Source: CAVVEC01 sp963770485 (lineage in GTDB: Bacteria; Acidobacteriota; Terriglobia; Terriglobales; Acidobacteriaceae). Taken from it: a DNA stretch of 64,000 nt. The stretch lies in NCBI GenBank assembly GCA_963770485.1, contig CAVYPX010000005.1, positions 62,001 through 126,000 of the forward strand, written 5' to 3'. Below the pieces are notes generated by a model, which was not told the origin of the DNA, searched no databases, and worked only from the letters and a program-made list of their open reading frames with translations. Position numbers and translations under genes: made by a program. Positions 1 to 7,557 of the stretch are shown piece by piece. Position 1 is the first letter of the stretch. Each line of letters opens with the position of its first letter.

Positions 1-194
1 CGAACTGTGATCGCCCGCCGCCGTTTCCTTAAGGAGAAACAAGAACGGCCTTCAGGCATCGCAGAATTCCGGTGCGCAACCCTTTCTACAGGGGGTTTTA
101 TGGCCGTAAGAACGCATGGAAGGCTCCAAGTGGGCCTAACCCTCATCCGCCCGATCCTCACGCACTCGTCTGAATCATCTTCCTTTCTTCAGCT

Positions 195-938
195 TCACTT
201 TCGCCGTGCTCTCAATCGGCGCACGGTTTGCAGGTGGGCACAGTCCGGAGTGCAGTATTTCCTCTTGTGCTTGCTAGTAACCTCGAAATATTTGCGACAA
301 TCAGGACGTGCACAGAACCCAAACTTTTTGCCACTCAAGCGATCTACATAGATGGTTGCAAGTATCGCGGTCACCACGTCCGTTGCTTCTATAACACCAG
401 CATGTCGTGCTTGTTTCCATTCAAACCGTTGGCTCTCTCCCCAAGGAAACCTGATCACGAACTTGCTGGCTTTTCGCACCACGTCTCGAACGAGTGGAAA
501 GGTTTCGCCAGTCCAGACTCTTTCGGCAGCGTCCTTCCAGTTTGCAGGTAAGAGCTTCAGAAAAAATCGAAACATCTTTTGCCATTGCAAAAAGTCCTTG
601 ATACCCCATTGCCCCGATACAATCTTCCACTGTGCCTGTGCGGAACCATCGTCCAAGATAATTGGCGGAGCCGGTTCCCAAGTCGGCGCGAACTTGCCAT
701 ATCGGTTCAGGAAGTCGAGGACCTGCTGTTCTGTTTTCAGCCCAAGAAACTCCTGTCGAACTTCCCAAGGGTCATAAGGGGCGCGCCCTAGAGGTTCGCC
801 GACCTCAGAGAATCGTCGGGATACTGGCCCGCGTCGTCGAACCCAGACCTGAGGATACGTCTCGATCTCCCACTTGCAGAGGGTTGCCCTGTACTGGACC
901 GTCAGTGGAACGCTGGCTACTTCGGCTTTGTGTGACAT
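195..938 (-). CDS. Protein with C-terminal CGNR-like zinc finger
   Basis: This 247-residue protein ends in a four-cysteine zinc-binding segment: a CARPDC motif near residue 210, about 14 residues, then CTPDC, followed by an Arg-rich tail. The layout resembles the CGNR zinc finger found at the C-terminus of some putative DNA-binding regulators. The N-terminal 200 residues are unrecognised but well composed for a soluble protein. It is divergently transcribed from the gene at 985, so it may regulate the shared 46-bp intergenic region; that is inference. The ATG at 938 is the first in frame and lacks a strong ribosome-binding site. The function is unknown. Confidence 0.6.
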   Translation of the reverse strand: MSHKAEVASVPLTVQYRATLCKWEIETYPQVWVRRRGPVSRRFSEVGEPLGRAPYDPWEVRQEFLGLKTEQQVLDFLNRYGKFAPTWEPAPPIILDDGSAQAQWKIVSGQWGIKDFLQWQKMFRFFLKLLPANWKDAAERVWTGETFPLVRDVVRKASKFVIRFPWGESQRFEWKQARHAGVIEATDVVTAILATIYVDRLSGKKFGFCARPDCRKYFEVTSKHKRKYCTPDCAHLQTVRRLRARRK

Positions 939-984
939 GATTTGTTGTATAGATTGTACTACACATCTAGCTTACTCTAGGAAT
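939..984. promoter_or_regulatory. Divergent intergenic region of element genes
   Basis: This 46-bp AT-rich gap lies between two divergently transcribed genes, so both promoters must lie in or near it. It contains short inverted arms TAGAT and ATCTA around 949-970. No convincing -35/-10 pair could be assigned. Its role as an operator for the zinc-finger protein at 195-938 is only a suggestion from the arrangement. Confidence 0.3.
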
Positions 985-1689
985 ATGAAAAGAACAAAGC
1001 AAGTCAAAATATTGAATACACCCGCCGCTAAACGTGAAGCCCTCGCCCAGCGTGTAATCACCGCCGTCAGTTCCATCTCCTGCAAGTTGTCTGAACTTGA
1101 AGCAGACATCCGCGCGCTGTGGGTTGAATTCGAGAATCTGCCCAAAGGTGAGACCATCCTTGACTGCTCCACCAAGAAGGAATTCTGCGAGAAGCATCTT
1201 CATCGGACGCCTCGGGCTGTACGCTACATGCTGGATGGCGGCAATGATGCTTACGTTCCTGTGGGGCAAGGGGAAACAATTTCCCCTGCTTCGGCTCCTG
1301 CCGTGGAGCCCACCCAATTAACGAAGCCGAAACAAGTACACGTCTCAGGCGACGAAGACGCGTCACCATTCTGGAAGACCCTCTTCCACAAGTTGAATGC
1401 CTTGATGCCCACGTATAGCGACGGCGTAGAGCATGCCATGGTGACCATGCTGGACGAAGCGTACGGCGAGCCTCTCGGTGAAGATGGCGCAGACTTCCTT
1501 AAGAGCATCGTGCCCATGCTGGAGAAGATTTCTGCCGACTACGCAGAGCGAGCCCTGAAGTTAAAGACTCGAATGAAATTTGATGACCTTGCGGAGATAG
1601 TTCAAGTGGAAGAACAGATGGCACCACCATCAGACGGCGTTTCGATTACGACCTTTCCGCTCCAATCTGAGAAAGGGGCTTCATGTTAA
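985..1689 (+). CDS. Hypothetical protein of the mobile element
   Basis: This is a 234-residue protein with no confidently known function. The N-terminal third (residues 15-75) is helical and contains the run FCEKHLHRTPRAVRYML, which reads like a small helical DNA-binding or DUF3102-type segment seen in phage and plasmid proteins; that resemblance is from memory. The ATG at 985 was preferred over an upstream start at 874, because 874 lies inside the divergent gene and its promoter. The stop codon overlaps the start of the next gene by 7 bases, which suggests translational coupling with the Mom-like protein. Confidence 0.6.
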   Translation: MKRTKQVKILNTPAAKREALAQRVITAVSSISCKLSELEADIRALWVEFENLPKGETILDCSTKKEFCEKHLHRTPRAVRYMLDGGNDAYVPVGQGETISPASAPAVEPTQLTKPKQVHVSGDEDASPFWKTLFHKLNALMPTYSDGVEHAMVTMLDEAYGEPLGEDGADFLKSIVPMLEKISADYAERALKLKTRMKFDDLAEIVQVEEQMAPPSDGVSITTFPLQSEKGASC

Positions 1690-2576
1690 CCGAAGCCCAC
1701 ACCATGGCACGGCAGCGATTTGAAGCCGATCCGACTAAGTGCTATCAACGTCACATTCGTGAAGTCTACGAAGACCTTGAAGGTCGCCGATCCCCGTGCA
1801 CAGCCGAATGCAAAAAAGGTTGCTCACACTTCCCAAAGGCAGAGCGCGAGGTTCGGAAAATCACCACGGATGAGGCGGCAGGACTCGTACTCAAATATGA
1901 ATGGCTTGCCGCAGACCCGAAAACAAAATCACCTTTAGGGCGCGGAATAGAAATCTGCTATGGACTATTCTTACGCGATGAGTTGATCGGTGCCAATTGC
2001 TTCGGCACCATGGGGGGCAAAGTCGGAGATATCTGCGGCCCAGAATATGCGAACAAAACAGGCTACCTGATGCGCGGTGTTTGTGTGCACTACGCACCGA
2101 TGCATGCAGCATCATTCTTTACTTCCGCGTCGTGCAGGTTGGCAAGCAAAAAGATGGGATGGAAAATATTCTTTGCGTACTCCGACACGCAGGCGGCATC
2201 CGAAGTCGGCACCGTCTATCAAGCATGCAACTGGTACTACCTCGGTGAAGACCTTGGGCGGTCAGCAGGCAGTCATCATTCAAACTTTGTGTCCCCTGAT
2301 GGAAAACAGCGTGTGACCTCGTACCAACTCAACCACGACAAAGAGCGGCGATTCCTTCGCAGCCTTGGCTGGAATGAATCCGTTCGCAGACCGATGCGCG
2401 CATGGCTGCGTGACACGGCGGGGTGGCAAGAAGAGAAGGAATATGGCAAGAAGAAATGGTGCTGGTTCGAAGGGTCAGCCGAAGAGAAGGCGGCAATGAA
2501 AGCAGCGTGCCGCTATCGTCTCGATCTGCCGTATCCGAAGAACAGACTTTCAGAGCGAAAAGTATGGATAATGTGA
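1683..2576 (+). CDS. Mom-like (GNAT-fold) putative DNA modification protein
   Basis: This 297-residue protein has a central part that matches the pattern of phage Mu Mom and its relatives, which add a carbamoylmethyl group to adenine and protect phage DNA from restriction. The telling stretch is FFAYSDTQAASEVGTVYQ followed by CNWYYLGE (about residues 160-190). It corresponds to the acetyltransferase-like core in which Mom proteins read 'YAD..xGHxGTIYQAxxWxYxG'. The N-terminus has a cysteine-rich segment (CTAECKKGC, near residue 39) and the C-terminus is basic. The preceding gene overlaps it by 7 bases. Activity is not proven, and another GNAT function is possible. Confidence 0.55.
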   Translation: MLTEAHTMARQRFEADPTKCYQRHIREVYEDLEGRRSPCTAECKKGCSHFPKAEREVRKITTDEAAGLVLKYEWLAADPKTKSPLGRGIEICYGLFLRDELIGANCFGTMGGKVGDICGPEYANKTGYLMRGVCVHYAPMHAASFFTSASCRLASKKMGWKIFFAYSDTQAASEVGTVYQACNWYYLGEDLGRSAGSHHSNFVSPDGKQRVTSYQLNHDKERRFLRSLGWNESVRRPMRAWLRDTAGWQEEKEYGKKKWCWFEGSAEEKAAMKAACRYRLDLPYPKNRLSERKVWIM

Positions 2577-2631
2577 ACGACGTTGATCACCCCGCGAGTG
2601 AAGTTCGAGGCTCGCAGAAAAGGAGAAACAT

Positions 2632-2880
2632 ATGGGTGGAGTTGCAGGCGAGATTAAGTGCCCCCAATGCGGGAACGAAAACGCGTTCGGACAATTCGAA
2701 TATTTTGCGGGCGGCTTTGTGTCGTTAGACATCACAAACTGCACCGTGTGCGGATACTACTACGAACGGAAACTGGTCAACATCAAAGGCGAGTTTCCAC
2801 ACATCAACGACAAAGGCAAGTTTGACGAACCTCTTTTCTACGTTGAGGAAGAGCGACTTCCGATAAAAAGCAACCTATGA
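2632..2880 (+). CDS. Small zinc-ribbon protein
   Basis: This 82-residue protein carries two CxxC knuckles, CPQC near residue 10 and CTVC near residue 37, forming a zinc ribbon. The start is well supported by an AGGAGA ribosome-binding site about 6 bases upstream. Its stop overlaps the ATG of the following gene (ATGA). In phage Mu the small zinc protein Com controls translation of mom. Here a small zinc protein lies directly downstream of a Mom-like gene, but there is no sequence evidence that it is Com. The function is unknown. Confidence 0.6.
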   Translation: MGGVAGEIKCPQCGNENAFGQFEYFAGGFVSLDITNCTVCGYYYERKLVNIKGEFPHINDKGKFDEPLFYVEEERLPIKSNL

Positions 2881-3158
2881 CCTCGGTTCAACGCTACACA
2901 GAATGGTACTGCTTCCTGTTCGCGGTCGCGATCCACGAGTTGACTGGTTGGCGGATTATCGGCTGCATCCCTGAAGGGGAAGAACACGAGACGCATTTCA
3001 TGTGCATCACGAGCAGGCTTGACTGCTGCAACGTTCAACTGAAGATCCTGTCGGTGAAGTCGGCAGGTCGTCGGAGCCAAAGCAGCGGCTTTAGGACGGT
3101 ACGAGGAGAATTCATAAAATGTCTACGTCAATCGCCAATCCGCATCCTCGTTTCTTGA
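2877..3158 (+). CDS. Hypothetical protein, 93 residues
   Basis: This small protein starts in an ATGA overlap with the zinc-ribbon gene, so the two are probably translated together. The N-terminus reads as an amphipathic helix (YCFLFAVAIHELTGW) and then a cysteine-containing middle. No family was recognised. The C-terminal third is basic. The next gene begins 6 bases after its stop, which places it in the middle of a compact transcription unit leading to the primase gene. Confidence 0.5.
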   Translation: MTSVQRYTEWYCFLFAVAIHELTGWRIIGCIPEGEEHETHFMCITSRLDCCNVQLKILSVKSAGRRSQSSGFRTVRGEFIKCLRQSPIRILVS

Positions 3159-3164
3159 GGATGC

Positions 3165-4430
3165 ATGTCCGACTCTTCAACTAAGCCTCGACACAAACTA
3201 ACTCCCGAAGAGCAAGCAGAACGAGACCGACAGGTCACACTGCTCAAAAGCCTCGCGCCCGCACGAGGCGACTTCCAGACAATTGCTGCGCCACTGCTCA
3301 AGCGCGGATTCTGGCTTGTCCCAACCATCTTCAAGACGCCCGCCCTGCGAAACTACCCAAACATGTCGCAAGACTTGCGCCTGAAACTCGCGAAGCCATG
3401 GCACAACATCGCAGTGTGGAGCAAGCGCGGTGTCGGCAACAGAATGTTCCTAGACATTGATTCCAACTCAGTACGTGAACGAATCGAGAAAGAGACTGGG
3501 AAATTCATGCCGCGCACATACACCGTGATGACGCGACCATTCTCCGAGCACATGCACTACTACCTCAACCAGACCGAGGTCAGTGTGAAGTTGTTCGACA
3601 GGACGATCAACATTCGCGACCTCGAAGTCGAGGGTCGTCCGACTCTGTACGACGTGAAGGGCGTCGGCGGTGCCTCGTACGTCGTCGCTGCCGGAAGTGT
3701 TCGCGAGAACGGTGACCTTTACACAGTTGATGACGGTAGCCCCGTACAAGATATTCAGGAATTTATCGCCGAATGGCTATGCGCCGACCTTCAGAAGTTC
3801 CTAGCAGATAAAGCCGAAGCGAAACGACAGAAGTTCAAAGCACGGGAAGTCTTGCGCCTGAAGTACACACCCGAAGAACGGGCGCGCATGCGGGCACAGA
3901 ACAATCCTGATGGTTTTCTGATCGACAAAGAAGACACCCGTGACTATATGGTTTCATTGGCGTTCAGCCTCGCGCTCGCCGGACTGAATGAGACCATCAT
4001 TCAAGAGACGCTCATTGCACAAGTGAAGGACGTTTGTCGAGACGGTGAAATCTACGTCTCTGATGAGCACAACAAACTCTCGATTGCGAAAATTGCTCAC
4101 AGCGCAGCATCGACCGTCACCATAGATGCTTCGACTAGGTTCTACCACCCATCGAAGTTGAAGAAGTCTGGCAACCTCAAGATAGACGTTCCGGCTCGAC
4201 AACACAACGCCATGGTGGAAGTCATGGATTCCCTTTCCTATCCCATCGACGGCAACGAAGCCTGCGCACTCTTGATGGAAGGCGTCATCGGTCTAAAGAA
4301 GTTGAAGCCTGCCGCTTTCAGGAACGCTTGCAAGCGCGCCAGAGATACAGCACGTGTCGAAGTCAAACCTCTTGGCAACGGTCGCTTCCTGTGGACGAAG
4401 AAAAAGAATCAAGGTGACACTTATGAATAA
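3165..4430 (+). CDS. Prim-pol family DNA primase/polymerase
   Basis: This 421-residue replication protein is of the archaeo-eukaryotic primase type (bifunctional primase-polymerase N-terminal domain, as in plasmid and prophage replication proteins). It shows the family motifs in order: FLDIDS (Asp97 and Asp99, metal-binding hDhD), SEHMHYY (His near 129-131) and the glycine-rich VGGASYVVAAGS (about 167-178). The C-terminal half (210-421) is helical and could hold a PriCT-like or DNA-binding domain; no helicase Walker motifs were seen. It would prime or initiate replication of the element. A cluster of repeated 9-bp motifs overlaps its 3' end, as expected for an origin. The ATG at 3165 follows a TTGAGGA ribosome-binding site. 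Confidence 0.75.
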   Translation: MSDSSTKPRHKLTPEEQAERDRQVTLLKSLAPARGDFQTIAAPLLKRGFWLVPTIFKTPALRNYPNMSQDLRLKLAKPWHNIAVWSKRGVGNRMFLDIDSNSVRERIEKETGKFMPRTYTVMTRPFSEHMHYYLNQTEVSVKLFDRTINIRDLEVEGRPTLYDVKGVGGASYVVAAGSVRENGDLYTVDDGSPVQDIQEFIAEWLCADLQKFLADKAEAKRQKFKAREVLRLKYTPEERARMRAQNNPDGFLIDKEDTRDYMVSLAFSLALAGLNETIIQETLIAQVKDVCRDGEIYVSDEHNKLSIAKIAHSAASTVTIDASTRFYHPSKLKKSGNLKIDVPARQHNAMVEVMDSLSYPIDGNEACALLMEGVIGLKKLKPAAFRNACKRARDTARVEVKPLGNGRFLWTKKKNQGDTYE

Positions 4431-4603
4431 CTCACGACGTTACCTTGATTTTAATAACAAGGTAACAACACGACCACACACGCTTCGTTACCTTAATTCG
4501 TTCCCAGTTCCGCCCAGTGGCGGACCAAAGAGACATAGGTACAGGGGTTACAGGAAAAACAACCCAACACCAACACCATATACGGTGATGTTACGTTACC
4601 TTG
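4410..4603. repeat. Iteron-like cluster of GTTACCTTG motifs, candidate origin
   Basis: A 9-bp motif, GTTACCTTG, recurs at 4439-4447 and 4595-4603, and as the one-mismatch copy GTTACCTTA at 4487-4495. Inverted copies lie at 4458-4466 (exact) and 4410-4418 (one mismatch). The copies at 4439 and 4458 form a perfect 9-bp inverted repeat with a 10-base spacer. The cluster starts inside the last codons of the primase gene. Direct and inverted short repeats beside a primase gene are typical of plasmid-type replication origins. Origin function is inferred and not demonstrated. Confidence 0.5.
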
Positions 4604-4632
4604 ATCTGCATTGTAGACAAAGGACTTAGATT

Positions 4633-4701
4633 ATGTTCCAAAGACAACATGCAGTTTTAGACGAAGTTGAGCAAGTCGAGCAAAAAGAGGAGAAGAGATG
4701 A
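4633..4701 (+). CDS. Possible 22-residue peptide
   Basis: This short open frame is glutamate- and lysine-rich at its end. It overlaps the next small frame by four bases (ATGA), which copies the coupling pattern seen elsewhere in this element. There is no clear ribosome-binding site and no family. It could be a leader for the 34-residue peptide or simply a chance frame. Confidence 0.25.
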   Translation: MFQRQHAVLDEVEQVEQKEEKR

Positions 4702-4802
4702 CGCTGTTCGAACGGGATTACCCGAAACCCAAGAAGAGGCGGAAAGTCAAGTGCGGCTGTACTTCCATGTGGGTCTGTTCGAAGCATCAGGGTGAAGCAT
4801 GA
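4698..4802 (+). CDS. Small basic Cys-containing protein, 34 residues
   Basis: This short frame encodes a lysine- and arginine-rich peptide with the pattern KPKKRRKVKCGC followed by VCSKH, so three cysteines and a histidine could bind a metal. It has a good ribosome-binding site (GAGGAGAAGAG directly before the ATG) and its stop overlaps the ATG of the HNH-like gene (ATGA). The context and signal make it more likely real than chance, but no family was recognised. Confidence 0.4.
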   Translation: MTLFERDYPKPKKRRKVKCGCTSMWVCSKHQGEA

Positions 4803-5677
4803 AGTCCTTCCCGACAATATGGTTTCAGGGCAATGAAGCCGGGTTTTACTTAGACGATCACCTCGTGCGCGTGCCGCTTCGATTTGGCTCGAATCACAAG
4901 AGTTTGCACGTCATTCCATGGCTGTATCGATATTTTCCATTCTACGTCCGCAGCCGAGGCGGTAGATGCTGGTTAGCGAAAAAGATTGATGGCAAGGAAG
5001 TCCAACTGCACAAAATCTATGCGCGGCTCTTGCACGGCGAGGGCGACTTCGTGGTTTCGGCTGAGAATGGAAATCTTTTGCACTGGACTTCAGCGAATAT
5101 CGGTGCGAGACGCAAGCCGCACAAGATCGTTCCAGCAGGATCGCAGGAAAGCGAAGTCAAAAAGCAGATGCTACTGCGCAAGCAAGAGGGCTCGATTAGT
5201 TATTACGTGCGCGAGCATGCGCGGTTGTTAGGCAAGTTAGGTGGCGTCCTCACATCGGAAGAGTTGACCGCAGCGAAGACTGAATCAGTCCTGACGGCAG
5301 AGCGATGGGAGCGCGAACTGGCAGCGCGCCGTACGCGGGGAGACGCGGACGCAGACCGCCAGCAAGCCAAAGAAGACCAACCTCATCCCGATTATGAAAA
5401 GTTAACTCCTGAATCCGACACAAGGCTGATAGCGAAGTGCGCCGTGACAAGTTCGAATCATGACTCCGAGAATGACGATGCCGATAACTTTGAAGGATGG
5501 GTGCCAGATGCTGTTATTCAGGACATCACGTTCGAAGATTTTCGGGCTTCATTGAATCCAGCCCGCTGGGAAGCGGGAACGGAGAAGGTTTTACAACGCC
5601 ACGGTTGGCGAACACCTCGAAACCAACATCGCCCGAGATACATCGGCAAGAGGCGCAAAGTGGGACGAGTGCAATAA
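4799..5677 (+). CDS. Degenerate HNH-like protein
   Basis: This is a 292-residue protein. Its N-terminal 110 residues resemble phage HNH/AP2-type homing endonucleases, in which a histidine helix (here LHKIYARLLHG) is followed by a 'DHxxGxxLDNRxxNLR' segment. Here the second segment reads VVSAENGNLLHWTSANI, so the usual Asp-His and Asn residues are replaced and nuclease activity is doubtful. The rest is charged, with a possible coiled segment around 155-185 and an acidic stretch near 215-230. The ATG overlaps the preceding small frame. It may have kept only a DNA-binding role. Confidence 0.5.
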   Translation: MKSFPTIWFQGNEAGFYLDDHLVRVPLRFGSNHKSLHVIPWLYRYFPFYVRSRGGRCWLAKKIDGKEVQLHKIYARLLHGEGDFVVSAENGNLLHWTSANIGARRKPHKIVPAGSQESEVKKQMLLRKQEGSISYYVREHARLLGKLGGVLTSEELTAAKTESVLTAERWERELAARRTRGDADADRQQAKEDQPHPDYEKLTPESDTRLIAKCAVTSSNHDSENDDADNFEGWVPDAVIQDITFEDFRASLNPARWEAGTEKVLQRHGWRTPRNQHRPRYIGKRRKVGRVQ

Positions 5678-5718
5678 AGTGAGAGGGCATGGATTTGGAT
5701 TAGTCCTGCCCGCCAGAA

Positions 5719-5813
5719 GTTTTTCGTGATTTGTTCAAAAAGTTTGAAAGGCGCTTTGAGTGGTTCAGGCCCATAAGAAGCGCAAGCGGGATCAGGCACT
5801 GTTTTTCGTGATT
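5719..5813. repeat. 13-bp direct repeat in a short gap
   Basis: GTTTTTCGTGATT occurs at 5719-5731 and again at 5801-5813 in the 150-bp gap between two element genes. The spacing of 82 bases and the gap position suggest a regulatory or recombination origin, but chance is possible. The second copy lies just upstream of the strong ribosome-binding site of the gene at 5829. Confidence 0.35.
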
Positions 5814-5828
5814 AAGTACAGGAGGAGC

Positions 5829-6320
5829 ATGGAATCTTGTGAGAACTGCGGACTTCCTACATGGGTAGTAGGCAGCCAAGGTATTTTGTTGAAGTTGGAA
5901 ACACAAAAACGATTTGGCAAGACACGCTGCACGAAGCATACGGTTTGGGTTTGTTCTGAAGAGTGTGCATACCAAGCACTGGCAGTTGCGCGGTATGGCA
6001 ATGCGGCCAGCAAATGGCCAGTGACTTTGGTTCAGTTCAGGGCAATGACGGATTTGAAACCATTCACCGTGCCTGATGAGGGGTCTGATGTAACGAAAAG
6101 TACCCTCCAAGATGTTGATTCTACAGGGCCGAAAACAGGCTTATTTTCGATTGTGGCACCAGAGGCCATTATCCGCGCGGAAGGCGAATTTCCGTTACAG
6201 AAACGGCGCGGTCGTCCGCGCAAAGAATTCAGTTTGAGCGGTGCCGAAAGAGCACGGCGTCATCGTCAGAAAGCAGAGGCACAGGAGGCAGCCATGGTGT
6301 CGGCGTTGACAGTGGCATGA
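5829..6320 (+). CDS. Zinc-finger protein with AT-hook-like motif
   Basis: This 163-residue protein begins with MESCENCG, giving a Cys pair at residues 4 and 7. A second Cys/His group follows (CTKH near 34 and CSEEC near 43), so a zinc finger is likely. Near residue 125 it has KRRGRPRKE, the core of an AT-hook that binds the minor groove of AT-rich DNA. The ATG at 5829 was chosen over a longer frame from 5760 because it follows a very strong AGGAGGAGC site. The stop overlaps the next frame (ATGA). It may be a DNA-binding regulator of the element. Confidence 0.55.
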   Translation: MESCENCGLPTWVVGSQGILLKLETQKRFGKTRCTKHTVWVCSEECAYQALAVARYGNAASKWPVTLVQFRAMTDLKPFTVPDEGSDVTKSTLQDVDSTGPKTGLFSIVAPEAIIRAEGEFPLQKRRGRPRKEFSLSGAERARRHRQKAEAQEAAMVSALTVA

Positions 6321-6373
6321 AGTTCAGGAAAGTCGCAGGTCCTGACGCTGAATTACAGGCATTCAGCAAATGA
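6317..6373 (+). CDS. Possible 18-residue coupled peptide
   Basis: A tiny frame starts in an ATGA overlap with the zinc-finger/AT-hook gene and ends in an ATGA overlap with the 48-residue frame. The double overlap is the main evidence. It could keep ribosomes moving through to the next gene. No function can be assigned. Confidence 0.25.
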   Translation: MKFRKVAGPDAELQAFSK

Positions 6374-6516
6374 CGGACTGCAACAACCCGACATGCGCTT
6401 TCGGGAAAACACCCGTCTTCGCGGACGCAATTGGAGCCCGCAGGCGCATGTCGGGGCCGAATGAAAGCACGATTTCGGAGAAGCCGAATCCCGAAACTTT
6501 CGGGAACGATATCTAG
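6370..6516 (+). CDS. Hypothetical 48-residue protein with CNNPTC motif
   Basis: This small frame encodes a protein whose N-terminus carries CNNPTC, a possible metal-binding or redox pair. The rest is polar and proline-rich. It overlaps the preceding tiny frame by four bases and ends 14 bases before the Ig-like gene, within a co-directional train. Its composition fits the neighbouring genes. No family was recognised. Confidence 0.4.
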   Translation: MTDCNNPTCAFGKTPVFADAIGARRRMSGPNESTISEKPNPETFGNDI

Positions 6517-6530
6517 GGAGCAAACTATTT

Positions 6531-7022
6531 ATGGCAGATTCGCAGCAATCTTATCCCAGCGGTACGACGGGAATTAACGTGACAGTTGGCGTCGAACTTT
6601 CAGGCAGCGGCGTGATTCTCGCTACAGGCGAGTTTGAGTACAACATCAGGCTTGCGTATGGTGCATCAGCGACGGTGAGTGCTACGCCTGTAGACGTTGA
6701 AGGCAATGCACAATCGGCAACCGTCACGGCACAAAGTTACAACGGCCCGCCATCTCAAACAGGTGAAGCGGGAAAGACGACAGCGGTTCCACCTCCAAAC
6801 GGAGGCGGCACTACGTACGGCGCAGGAGCGCCCTTGAACGCATACGCCAATCTGCAATCTACTCCAGATCACGTGGACGGGGTGTACCCAAGCAGCGACG
6901 TTGCAAGCGTTAGTGGAACAAATCCATACACAGTGACGGCGGACAATGTCGGCGAAGCGTTGGTTGAATTTACGGCGCAGGGCCGCACGGGACGGCTGAA
7001 AGTATCGGTGGTGCAGCCATGA
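6531..7022 (+). CDS. Ig-like beta-rich protein, possible virion or surface protein
   Basis: This 163-residue protein is rich in Ser, Thr, Gly, Ala and Val. It looks like two short beta-sandwich units joined by a Gly/Pro linker near residue 90. The last 50 residues (YPSSDVASVS, then VTADNVGEALVEFTAQG) match the general pattern of bacterial Ig-like (BIG2-type) domains, common in phage decoration proteins. There is no signal peptide or membrane segment. A GGGAG ribosome-binding site lies just upstream. The stop overlaps the next ATG. A structural role is a guess based on fold and position. Confidence 0.5.
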   Translation: MADSQQSYPSGTTGINVTVGVELSGSGVILATGEFEYNIRLAYGASATVSATPVDVEGNAQSATVTAQSYNGPPSQTGEAGKTTAVPPPNGGGTTYGAGAPLNAYANLQSTPDHVDGVYPSSDVASVSGTNPYTVTADNVGEALVEFTAQGRTGRLKVSVVQP

Positions 7023-7339
7023 GTGTATTTTTGACCAGTGACAAGCCTCGTTTCGCAATCGCACCGTGTTCTGCTCTCGTGAGACAGCACGCAATTGTAC
7101 TTTTCGCGGATGCGCCACTCGCAACGCGCCAACATGCGCTGCAACAAATCGAACGGCTCGCGAACGAAGGCGATGATACCGCAGTTGGTGTGCTTCAACA
7201 ATTCGCCGATTTGAAAATCGACCTGACCGAACGGATTCAAGTTCCATCGGAAACCGCGCTGGCTGCCAAGATAGATCGCACTTGCGAGTACGAGGCGAAG
7301 ACATACAAATGCGGTGAGAGACAGAAGAGACAAGCATGA
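7019..7339 (+). CDS. Hypothetical protein, 106 residues
   Basis: This small, mainly helical protein is joined to both neighbours by ATGA overlaps. The middle (ATRQHALQQIERLANEG) reads as an amphipathic helix. The C-terminal tail is Lys/Arg-rich. No family was recognised. Its position in a packed train of similar-sized genes suggests it acts with the proteins at 7554-9890. Confidence 0.5.
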   Translation: MSVFLTSDKPRFAIAPCSALVRQHAIVLFADAPLATRQHALQQIERLANEGDDTAVGVLQQFADLKIDLTERIQVPSETALAAKIDRTCEYEAKTYKCGERQKRQA

Positions 7340-7557
7340 CGACAGAAAATCTCATCCTCGGGCATCTTTACGGTACGAACGGCCCGCCGTTGAGCGACGT
7401 AGCCGAGGATATTGAGCGGGTGCTTGAAGCACGGACGCAAAAGCGCAGACAGGTGACTGAGCAGGAGATGCAAAGTTTTATTCATGAAGCACTGAGGCGG
7501 CTCGTTAGAGACGATGCGCCCACATGGGCGAAGTTGATTGAGGAGGTAACAATATGA
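7336..7557 (+). CDS. Hypothetical protein, 73 residues
   Basis: This small helical protein overlaps both neighbouring genes by four bases. It has an acidic middle (LSDVAEDIERVLEAR) and a C-terminal helix. No motif was recognised. The tight coupling on both sides supports a real gene made in fixed proportion to its neighbours. Confidence 0.45.
   Translation: MTTENLILGHLYGTNGPPLSDVAEDIERVLEARTQKRRQVTEQEMQSFIHEALRRLVRDDAPTWAKLIEEVTI

Noticed and set aside
7..351. 114-codon plus-strand frame at the window start
   Set aside because: It overlaps the 3' part of the zinc-finger gene antisense, shows no motif and starts without a ribosome-binding site; bases 1-194 otherwise show nothing recognisable.
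4423..4629. 68-codon frame directly after the primase gene
   Set aside because: It runs through the iteron-like repeats, and its repeated RYL residues come from those repeats; no ribosome-binding site. Better explained as origin DNA.
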